Positions 45,373-55,329 of a DNA stretch of 64,000 nucleotides are shown one piece after another (the first letter of the stretch is position 1; every line of letters begins with the position of its first letter). Where the stretch lies: NCBI GenBank assembly GCA_024500155.1, contig CM044867.1, positions 14,980,632 through 15,044,631 on the forward strand, read 5' to 3'. The notes beneath the pieces are model-generated. The model made no database searches. It was not told where the DNA came from and worked only from the letters and a program-made list of their open reading frames with translations. The stretch is from Chenopodium formosanum. Its lineage: Eukaryota > Streptophyta > Magnoliopsida > Caryophyllales > Amaranthaceae. The translations under genes were made by a program, and so were the position numbers.

Positions 45373-47731
45373 CTATGGCGCTGGAGGTCGCAAGTTGCGA
45401 GGATTACCAAATGTATCGAAAAATGCCCTACTCCGCGGAGTATGTCCATCATCGTCCCCTGGACCACCAGATGACGCAAACTGCAGCTCAAGACCAGGCC
45501 ACCTAACCTCACCCTGAAACCTGACAGAAAGAGGCTGGGGCCGCAAGGGCTGCTGCGACGAGGAGCCAAACTCGTATGTCCCACCACCCATCCCACCTCG
45601 AACGATCGGCCCGGTCGGAATATCCTCAGGTGATGACGCTGAATCCTCTACAGCGGCGGCCTCAGAACGACCACCTCGGCCACTAGAAGTAGTCCGGCGA
45701 CGCCTCGAGTCAGACCTAGTAGTCTCCCTCCTAGGCTCGGGCCTCGATCGAGTGCGTGGAGAAGGAATAGGCTGCCCCTGCAAAAGTAAATCCAAGTTAG
45801 CAAATGCAACAAAAATAAAGCCAAAAGCAGTGAAAGTAAAATAATACCTCCTCAGCGTCGTTGCTACGACAGGTGGCACGGTTCCGCAACCTCACAAGCT
45901 GGCTGCGAAAGGCGTCGATGCAGCTGGCCATAGCCGTCACCACCTCACGAGAGAACTGTCGAAATAATCAAAGTCAAAATAACGAATATAAAGCCAATAT
46001 GAGGATGATATAAAATAGCCAAACTTCTTACTCGAGTCTGGTGACGAGGAATAGACCGCTCCACAAACTGCTCTTCCTCTGGAGCGGGTGGAATGAGCTC
46101 CTCGATCGGTCCATACGTACCCTGGTAGCGTATAGACATCCTCGGAGGAATGAACTCCCTAGGACCAGCCTGCTAAAAGAAAAAGTTAGAAAAATATTTG
46201 GGGGCTACCTAAGGCAAAAAAAAAAAAACTAAACAAATAAAAGCGTACCGCTGCCTCCTCTGAAGGGACAGGAGCCAGCGCCAGCAATGGTAGCAGATCC
46301 TCCTCATAGCTCTTCTCAAGAAGAATATGGGACCTCCAGTGAGTACCCCGCGAAGGACCACCAGCACGATCCCGTTGCAAGGCATCGTGGAACATATGCC
46401 GAGGTGGGGGAGCAGGAACAACGAAGGCATCTGAGGAGTGCTGGATAGCCACCCTCTCCCCCTGGTAGACCACCGCGTCATATGTCCCCAGAAAGTAATG
46501 ACGCTCAGCTATGTACTGCGCCGCCAGTGCAGGGATAGGGAAAGCAGCCCAAGGTCGATATACCGGGCTAGGCTCCTGGAACATCACTAAGTAAGATACT
46601 AATGCTAAGGGTGATAAAACAGAAAGTAAGAATTAAAAGAAAAACCCACCGTGAGGATCATCTCTCGAACGCGTAACACCTTCGGCGGACCTTTGCGGCC
46701 TCCCCAACTAGCAGCAATGGGGAGCACGCGAGGAGAAGGCCTCGCTGGCGCAAGAGAAGGAAAATACTCGTAGAACCAAATCTATACAAAAGTAAAAATC
46801 AGTAAAAATTATGTTCCTAAAATCTAGAGCAAAATTTGAATGACGAAAAAGAGGTATACCTCTACGACCCTCTAGAAACTGGAAAGGGCAACCTCCCCAG
46901 ATAGGGCCTTGTGACGACAGGAGCGCCGTAAGCCCAGTAAAAAATCAGCATCGGCCATGCTCGCCCAATCATATGTCCCGACCAACTCGAGGTCGTGAAC
47001 GGCAGACAGGTAGTACAGTAGTACTCTACTACCTCGATCAGGGGAAAGCGTCCCTGATAGCAGAATCAGCACAAAAATGCGCACCCGTTGCTCTCGGGTA
47101 GTCGCATCATCCTCGAAAGCTGCAGCCAACGTGCAGCGACGGATACATCAGGAACTCAGCTGTCTCGACTGAGCCTCAGCCTGGGCCCGAATAACGATCG
47201 ACCCCAATAACTCCAAAACCTCCGGCGAATAAACAGTAACGCCAGCATCAAAGGGCAGCGGAGTAGACTGGAACTCTAGCCCCGTAATGAGACTAAAGTC
47301 AGCTGGAGTGACTGTCATCTCACCCAGGGAAAGTGAAAAGTGTTGGTGGTGTCCTAGAAGAACTCCACCAAAGACTGAACGACAATGTTACCCCCATCGA
47401 ATGAAAACATGGCCCGAGTCGCCTGCAGCAGAGGAGTCAACCCACATGACTCCCAAAGACGACGAAGCCCCTCGTCGCGACAGATGAAGTTGTCGTACAA
47501 AGTGATGATAGTAGAATTACCCGAGCCATGGCTACGGGTCCTCCCACTCACTAAACCTCGTCGGATTCTCTCCGACAAATGATGAACCGGCGCGTGAAAC
47601 AGGGTGCGCTCGTCCCAATTAGGCATGACGCCCAACCCGGAGGTAGAAGGTACGTCCTCGCCCTCACTGGTGGGCTCGTCCTCTCGACGCGTGTCCCTCG
47701 ACCGAGAACTGGAACCACGTCGTCTAGCCAT
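45373..47731 (-). pseudogene. antisense PMD gene of gypsy A, decayed
   Basis: Colinear with the six-exon gene of B. Starts at 47731 (MARRRGSSSRSRDTRRED) and ends at PPAP, stop 45373-45375. The exon 1 tryptophan of the FFWDTTNTFH block is changed to a stop near 47357 (TGG to TAG). Later exons are recognisable at about 46890-47129, 46660-46790, 46255-46575, 46035-46175, 45850-45955 and 45375-45780. GT-AG borders are largely preserved (for example GTATTATTTTAC after the DxEE block). Confidence 0.8.
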
Positions 47732-49403
47732 GCTAAAGTATGTAAAAGTAATTAAACTTAAGTTCCTATAGTATCTAAAGTTCGCCTAAGCCGCATGATA
47801 CTATGTTAAAAAAAAACAGAGTACGTAGTACTAAAACAGGGCAAAAATCTCAAACAAGCATGGAAGTATTCTTTGAGCAAATAAACAATTTCTTGCAAAC
47901 ATATGATGAATATTTGTGACAAATTGTACAAGGAGAGCAGTTAAAATACCAAAAACGACCCACATTGTTCTTCACGACCTAAAGAGGTCCAACAATGGTG
48001 ACTTGTTCGTTTCTTCACCAAATTGAGTCAAACAAGTCTCAAAACACTCTCTAGGTAATATACAAGCATAATTAAACAAATTCAAGGCATAAAATTCAAC
48101 AAACAAAGAAAACTAAGCAAAAGCATTTTCGAATTTTCGAAAAATACGCAAACAAGAACGCAAAATTCATCAAAAACCGAGTAGAGTTTGAGCAAAACTT
48201 ACATAGATCTGGAAATTAGATGAGAAAAGCTTCGATTTGCAACAAGTTTGAGCGAATTTGGTTGAGAAATTAACGAGAACGAGCAAGGAGAAGATTTCGT
48301 GAATTCGTGAGAAGTAGAGCAGCGAAATGAGAAAGAAGAAGAAGAAGGGTTTAAAACCCCGATTCTCTCGCCAAACGACAGAATTGTCGCGAGACGACAA
48401 ACTCTGTCGCTTGGCGACAGATGCAGAAGCTCGCGACAAGCACTTCTGGTCAACGCTGGAGCGGCGACAGAGTGCTGGGCCTCTCCTTATGGTTTTGTGG
48501 GTCCAGTTTAGTAATTTGGGTTCCTTGGTACACCAGTTAGCCCCTTTAAGTAATTGACATGATTTAGTCAGCTTGATCAAATGTACTGAGTGATCGACTT
48601 GATGAAAGATCGTCTCACTTTAGCTTAAAGCACCTAAGTATTGGCTCATAATAAGGCACCGATATAATGGTTCAACAAATAAGGCACCGAAATAATGGTT
48701 TAGGGCACCGAAATAATGGTTCAAGGCACCAAAATATTGGTTCAATAAACGCACCAAAGTAATGGTTCACAAAGGCAAAAGCACCAAAGTACTGGCACAA
48801 ATATTAAAGTAATGATAAATAATGAAATTAAGGGTCAATAGGTCAAGTGATTCTTTGGCAATGTCTCAACATAAAGGGAAATTGTTTAGCGGCGAAGTAC
48901 GGTCGTGACGAGGTAGTGTCACAAATGGTGGAGATGGCGAAGTAAGGTCACCTTCGGCAGTCCCTCAAGGTAAAGAAGAGATCGTCTATAGCGGCGACAT
49001 ATTGCTGTGGCGACGTATGGCCACACCCAGGAGATGACGACATACAGTTATTTTCGATGTTGTTCCCGAAATACTGTGGAGGACTGTCACTAAGAATATT
49101 GAAGACGACGATATATGGTTATCTTCAAAGATGGCGTTCACGAGGCACAGTGGAGGTTGTCACAAACAACAAAAGAAGCAACAGTAAAATGGTTACTTTC
49201 AGAGACGTGTGCTCGACGGTGCAAGATACGCGTTTCTTAACTCTATTATCTGTTTTAGCTAATGATTAGGTTTGCAGGTATCGGCGTTATAAGAATGATT
49301 TGGAATTGCAGAACATTTTGAATCATTCTCCGTCTTTATCGCTACTTTGACTCTCGTTTTTCGAAACATAAGTTTCTTCAAACTCAGTCAAAGTGGGGGC
49401 TTC
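47732..49403. other. PMD upstream region and polypurine tract of gypsy A
   Basis: Non-coding. A palindrome cluster at about 48370-48475 lies upstream of the PMD gene. A degenerate tandem array of about 20-28-bp units around GGCACCGAAATAATGGTTCA spans about 48610-48800. The polypurine tract AAAGTGGGGGCTTC is at 49390-49403. Confidence 0.7.
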
Positions 49404-51386
49404 TGTAGACACCCATTTGTGTCTCCCCAAAACCAAACCCAGTGATGAATCCCTTGCGCGTTGTGTTATTATCAAATGATGTGAAAGTGTTTCGAAGGTC
49501 AAATGTTGCGGTTTAGTTTTAATTAATTTCTTCTCTCTCTGTTTTTGAAAATGACTTTATTCAGAAACATCCATTTCAGTTTATTTTGGTCCATGATAAA
49601 GGTCCAATAATGGTGTAGTTGGATAGGACTCAAAGAGATCTTTCCAACGATATATTATAAGCCCAATTCCGATGATTATTGAGGAAGTTATGGCCAAAAT
49701 ACTAAACTGGGCCCGGTGCTTTATTTTAATACGGCCCAATGATCCAGAGGAGGGCCCAATATTAGTTTTTATTCCTAAAATTATTAGGATTAATTATAGT
49801 TTTCTAGAAGTTTCTAGCAAGTTCTTTTTAATTCTAATATTGATGGGTTTAATGATTAATTATCTTTTAGCGGTTTTTATTTGGAATAAAATATTATTTT
49901 GTTATCTTAAAATATGTATTTTATCTTCTGTACGGATTCCGTAGATCAAGTTGATTAAAGATCGGGTTCCGTGTGAAGAAAAACGCGCTTATACAGGCTG
50001 TCGCCAAACGACAAGTCTGTCACCATGCGACAGACCCTGTCGCCTCGCGACAGACATTGTCGCGTCGCGACAGAGTTAATTCTTGGCGACAACGTGGAGT
50101 TTTATTCCTTATCAAATTCCGTGATTTTCCGAATTATTTTCATTATAAATAGGGTCCGAACCTCTGTTTTTATTCATGAATTCTCTCAATCAACTCTCAT
50201 CATCAACTTTCATAATCAACTATCAATTCTCATCAACTCTCTTCCTTAATTCTCTCTTTTCCCTCTTGAGAAATATATGCTTTCTTTCTCCCTCTCTTTC
50301 TAAACTAGCTTTTTACAAATAAATATTCCGCATTCACAAGACTTAGAGTCATCTAGCCAAGTTCGAAGTTGCCTTCGCCCTAGACGTGCAAGGTTTGATA
50401 TTTTCCGAGGGTTTGGTCCAAAACTAGTCAAAACTTTATTTAATTTGATTTTAATTTAATTCTTTAATTGTTCTTTATTGATTTTTCATTGAAGTTTACT
50501 AACTTGTGTATTTTGTTATTAGAAAGAGGTACGAGGCTTCAAAGTAAGTAGATTAACTTACTCTCTATTTCTTTCACAATGTAGATTGCATGCTTATTAT
50601 TGTTTATGATTCCTAGTATCATGTTAGGATGCTTTTAATGCTTTCTAGTATCATGTTAGGATGTTTCTAATGCTTTCTAGTATCATGTTTAGGATGCCTC
50701 TTATCTTTCTAGTATCATGTGAGTACCATGTTAGGTTAAAGCTTTGATCTTTATTGCTTAGTGACATGCTAGGATTTGTTATTAATCTTGTTAGTATCAT
50801 GCCTAGGATCTTGCTATCATTATCAAGCTTTATTATGCCTTATCATGCTATTATCGTTATTATTTATTGTTGATTATTTATGTTGCTTGATATTTTGTTG
50901 TTATTGCTTGATCACGCCTTTTATGATTGTTAAAGGGAATTTTTACTTGAAATCACGCTTAATAAGATAATTAATAATTTGGTTTAGGCTAATGTGATTT
51001 TAACTCAAGTGATCGCCAATAATAGTATTATTTGTGCATTAATTTCAACCAACATAGATAAACAGGGTAGGTTCAATATAATGTTTGTATGTTATTCGAA
51101 AAGCGCACATGAATACGAGCAAAACAAAGTAGAGGCCTATTTTATAGGGCGGGTCCTTTCTTTTGTAGATTGGATTCGTACCCTCATCCCTGGACCCTGT
51201 TTGGTTCAAGACCTTATGGAGTAGTTGATGGTCCTTTTGGATTGTCTTTTGGGTACAAGTTCCTAAAACTTGTTGGCGACTCTTTTTGCTCTTTGTCTTT
51301 CCCTTCGGAACGCCACCGTACTTTAGTGTATGATCAATGTGGGGTTCAAGTTTGGGGTTATCTTAATGCTTGAAATATTCCCTACA
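49404..51386 (+). repeat. 3' LTR of gypsy A
   Basis: 1983 bp, TGTAG...CTACA. Clearly more diverged from the LTRs of B than those are from each other. Confidence 0.95.
49997..50152 (+). promoter_or_regulatory. promoter in gypsy A 3' LTR
   Basis: Palindrome array 49997-50092 and TATAAATAG at 50144-50152, 52 bp apart. The last unit has decayed at its final base (GCGACAA). Confidence 0.7.
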
Positions 51387-51644
51387 GGGGTCGAGGCTGG
51401 GATTTTTTGGGGTAGGGGGGTTATTACAGGGTTTTCCAGCACATCACACAATGGAGGAGGCGAGATGAAGAAAGGTCGAGAATGGGGGGGTTTGGTGCCG
51501 GTCAATTTCAGGGGTAAGGGGAGACGGTCGTCGACCTGGGTCCAGGCTTTGCGGCGGCGGAAAGGGATGGGTGGTGGCTAGAGGTTTTTTTTGGTTTTTT
51601 TTTCCTTTTCCTCAAAAAAAAAAAAAAAAAAAAAAAAAAAAGAA
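51387..51644. other. unassigned flank with poly-A tract
   Basis: G-rich sequence right after element A, then a pyrimidine-rich stretch and 28 A in a row (51614-51641). It may be the tail of a retroposed sequence. No domain is seen in the short open frame 51330-51581. Confidence 0.5.
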
Positions 51645-51834
51645 TGTTATGAAATATTTGTGGATATCCATTATCCTCCTTTGTATTATTCCGGAATAAT
51701 CTAAATCTAGGGTTTATTTTCTTATCTATTCAAACCCTAATATATTGTATTTATATATACCCCATTATATTGAATAGAAGTACACTGATATATTCTCTAA
51801 CAACCTCTCTTATATTTCTCTCTATTTTATAACA
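51645..51834 (+). repeat. short copia-type LTR remnant
   Basis: A 190-bp segment with inverted ends TGTTAT...ATAACA and a TATA-like TATATATACC near its centre. CGTTATCAGCA follows directly at 51835, a motif seen after the 5' LTR of many plant copia elements (half initiator-tRNA type). No gag-pol follows, so this is a 5' remnant. Confidence 0.55.
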
Positions 51835-52821
51835 CGTTATCAGCACTATACCTCTGATTTAAGCGAGTTTGAATAAACCTACCCACAAAAAGGTACGCAT
51901 ATACTATTTTGAATCCATAATGTATAAACCTGTTTTTTCAATATAATTTAATATCATATTCATAGGGCAATAGATTTGACCATTCTTTATTTTAAGATTT
52001 AATTTGATATCGGTTTCATTAATATGATGGTTTTACTCTCTTATTTTGATACTGTAATTCATCATTTAAATTTTTACATCATATAAGTAAGTTGTAAGGG
52101 TGCCTGAATATGCAAACCTTTTGTTTGTTCTATTTAGTTCTATTTCTTTGAGTTTTTTTACGTAAAATTAATCTTTGGTTTGTTTGAATTCACATTCATC
52201 TTAGAATTACAGGATACTTTAATTTAATATAATTGGTTTTATGGTAAATTATTATTGTGTTGCTTAAATTTTATTGTTTGGTATGCATTTGCTTCTCGAC
52301 GTCAATTCACATATATCATGTGGTAGAGGTTTGGAATTAGGAATAAGGTTAAAACCGGTGCCCTAAACTGATTTTGGCACCGATTAACCGGTGCCTTTAA
52401 TTATTTTGGCCACCGCTAAACCGGTGCCTAAAATAAACTCCCGCGTTAATTTTTTGGTGGCAGCTACCGGTGCCTTTTCACTCAATATTTATTTTTTTTC
52501 CATTTTTCTTGCAATAATATTAAAAAAAAACACCCTGTTTCCAGCAATAATAAGAACCTGTAATTCTAGCAATTATATTGATTAAAATAATTAATAATAT
52601 TAAGATTATAATTACTAATAATAATAATATTATTAAATATTATAATAAGATACAAATAATTTAAAAAAAAAAGAATTCATATATTTATAGATATAAATAT
52701 TCCCAAACGCAATACAAAAAAAAAAGTGCTATACATATATATAAAAATGATAGTAAGTAAATAATGAATATTAATATTGTTCAAAAGTTAACATAAATTT
52801 ACAATTAAAATGGCATTTACA
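51835..52821. other. AT-rich non-coding region with GGTGCC motifs
   Basis: The first part may be leader of the short-LTR copia. Between about 52352 and 52476 the motif ACCGGTGCC or its complement recurs at least five times, like subterminal repeats of some CACTA transposons, but no CACTA ends are seen. The rest is AT-rich with no gene. Confidence 0.5.
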
Positions 52822-54483
52822 TGTTGAAGGTGATAAAAGACACCATGATGAGTGACATTTTTGGCACTCATTTGGTTCCTTTTTGGATGATTTTTATTTC
52901 TTTTTATCTTTCTTTTCTTTAGTTTCCCTTAGTTTTATTCTTGTTTTCTTCATTTCGTGCTTTTTGTAGTTAATTTCTCTATTTCGTGCTTTTTCTTGTT
53001 TACTTGCTTTCTTTTCCCTTTTTACTTGCTTTTTATTCTTTGGTTGTAGGTTGTGATTGATTGTCCAAGGATTCCCGGGCTTCCTTTCCATAGTTTTCCA
53101 TTGATTTTCATGCTTAAAGCTTGTGCAAGAAGTTTCAAGTCAATGTGGGGTTCAAGGAGCATGCTTCAGGGTCTTGATTATGCCTTCCTCATGGCTCATT
53201 TTCTTCAAGAAATTCAAGGAAGTTGCTGCCTACCTTGTCCTCCATCATCATCATCTAGGATACGTGCACCTCGTGAGCAAAGGGCAAAGAAGAAAGGAGG
53301 AAGCTGCAGCTGTGTGCGGGCGCACAAGAGGAATGTGCGGACCTGTCGTGTGCGGCCGCACATCAGGTGTGTGCGGGCGCACATACCTGGGTGTGCTCCC
53401 GTGCGCACCACTCTCTCTCCTCCAAGCGCCCGCACCAACGTGGGTCTATTTTTGGACGTCTTTCACAACTTCCTTTTGGAATGTAGTTATTTCTTTCCTT
53501 ATTTAGAGAGAAGATTAGATCTTCAAAGAAAAAAATATTAGATTAGATTAGATTTTTAGAGAGAGAAAACATTAGTTCTTAGCATTTTTAGAGAGAGAAA
53601 GTGTGGGTTTGATTATTGATGATTGAAGATTGCTTCATTCGATTTGATTTCTATCAAGTTTGTAAGGATTTTTTACTCTTTAATGCAATTCAAAGTTTGA
53701 TTTCATTAGTATTGTTGTTTGATTTGGTTAATTGATAGTTTAGTTGATTTGATTGAATTTGTTGGTTTCAATTTGATTTCAATTGATGAATATGGGAATG
53801 ATGATTATTTTAGTTTTGATTTTGATGTTCTTTATGGATTGTGAGTAGTTTATTTGCTAGGGCGGTGGTGAAGCATGTATTGATGATGAATTGAGATTAA
53901 TTTGGGGGAAATTAATTGAGTTGATAATGTGATTAAATTGGTTGATTGATTTTGTGCATGTGTGTGCTTGATTAGGCTTGATCACCCTTGTTATTCACAC
54001 TAGATTGCATTGTGAGTTCACATTGATACGGACCATTGATTTGTGGCTTACATTTACTCGATTGAGATATCTTGTGATGTTTCCTAGCTAGTGTTTGATG
54101 TAGTTGACGCTAATTAGACCTCTAGGAGAATAGCTTGATGTACTCTCTTGGTTGCAATTTCGGTTTTCCCTCGCATTGTTTGACTTAATCGGTTAATTCC
54201 CCGAGTTGATTGAACTTCATCGTTGATGCATGTGGATCCATTCCCCTAATGTCTTAGCATTCATTTAGTACTAGCATTTTTCATTGCCTAGCTTATACTT
54301 AGTGTCTACCATATACCCCTACTAGATTCCGGAATAGCTTAATTTTGGCATCGTGCATTTATTTTCCATTCCCTAGGGTTTGACCTTGACTTGCCGCTAC
54401 ACTATTAGGGGTTAGTTAAGCTATAAATATTGTTTGATAGGGTGGGGTGGTAGCCCAACGACCTACCATTCTCCTCTTCATCA
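52822..54483 (+). repeat. 5' LTR of element E (approximate left end)
   Basis: The right end CA lies three bases before the primer-binding site. The left end is placed at the TG at 52822 and could instead be at 52831. At 53318-53400 several short palindromic GTGCGGGCGCAC/GTGCGGCCGCAC motifs occur. The open frame across them (53053-53541) has no domain. With no second LTR the ends cannot be verified. Confidence 0.6.
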
Positions 54484-54486
54484 AAA

Positions 54487-54505
54487 TGGCGTCGTTGCCG
54501 GGGAA
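54487..54505 (+). other. primer-binding site of element E
   Basis: TGGCGTCGTTGCCGGGGAA, a one-change form of the widespread plant gypsy site TGGCGCCGTTGCCGGGGAA. Confidence 0.8.
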
Positions 54506-54640
54506 TGGTGTTTTGTATGCATGGTGTTTTTGAGTCTATTCCACTCTATTTGCAAAATACAAAAAGATTTACACTTAGGCTACACTTGTAGCCGTGCTAC
54601 TAATATTGTCTTTGAGTTTTTTGTGTGTAGATCCCAAGTC

Positions 54641-55329
54641 ATGGGAGGTAGTTCAAGGGTTACCTTGAAGGAGCTTGGAGTTCCCGGGGCTTATAGGCAT
54701 GAGAGCGCAATAGCTCCACCTATGTCACCGGAGAATGACTTTGAAATAAAGCCGGCAATGATCACTCTTATTGAGAGGAGACAATATGGTGGGGCAAAGA
54801 ACGAGAGCCCATTGAACCATCTTAAGGAGTTTGAAAAATATTGTAACACAATCAAGATTAATGGAGTTCCTCAATAATTCATCCGCCTTAAGTTGTTCCC
54901 TTTCTCCCTCACAGGAAGATCTTTGGAATGGCTAGATAAAGAGATGAAGCCCAATTCTTTGAAAACTTGGGATGATGTCACCAAAGCTTTCTTGTTCCGT
55001 TTTTATCCTCAAAAGAAAACGGCGGAAGCAAGAGCTTTGATTCAAAGGTTCAAGCAAAAGCCTAATGAAAGCCTTTATGAAGCATGGGAAAGATTTAAGG
55101 ATTATCAAAGGGAGTGTCCACACCATGGGATTCCTACTACCAAATCATACATATCTTTTATGGTGGGTTGAGTTCTCATGGGAGAGCAAGTTTGGATGCC
55201 GGAGCCGGAGTCCCAATCATGAACAAGACGGAAGAAGAAGTGGTTGATGCTATTGATGAAGTAGCTCGTCATTATATGAATTGGCAAGAAGTGGAAAGAG
55301 AACCAACAAGCAAGGGTTACTCGATCTAA
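54641..55329 (+). pseudogene. element E gag, broken
   Basis: Starts at MGGSSRVTLKEL. The Gag domain is clear (FPFSLTGRSLEWLDKE, WDDVTKAFLFRFYPQ, ESLYEAWERFKD). TAA at 54875-54877 interrupts it in frame, a frameshift lies near 55160, and TAA at 55327-55329 closes it again. Nuclear import and packaging functions would be lost. Confidence 0.82.

Larger units (their letters stand above)
3452..51386 (+). mobile_element. Ty3/gypsy element A (Tat-like, about 19 kb), interrupted by element B
   Basis: The order is a truncated 5' LTR (3479-5020), primer-binding site (5026-5043), leader, gag-pol (6713-13292 continuing at 42605-42824), antisense DUF7745-like gene (43263-44635, minus), antisense PMD gene (45373-47731, minus), polypurine tract and 3' LTR (49404-51386). 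Element B lies within pol with AGCAT on both sides (13288-13292 and 42605-42609). Reverse transcriptase followed by two RNase H-like regions and an integrase without a visible chromodomain fits the Tat lineage. Extra open frames, including antisense ones, are known in that lineage. The copy is dead: pol has at least five in-frame stops, and both antisense genes are broken. Confidence 0.92.
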
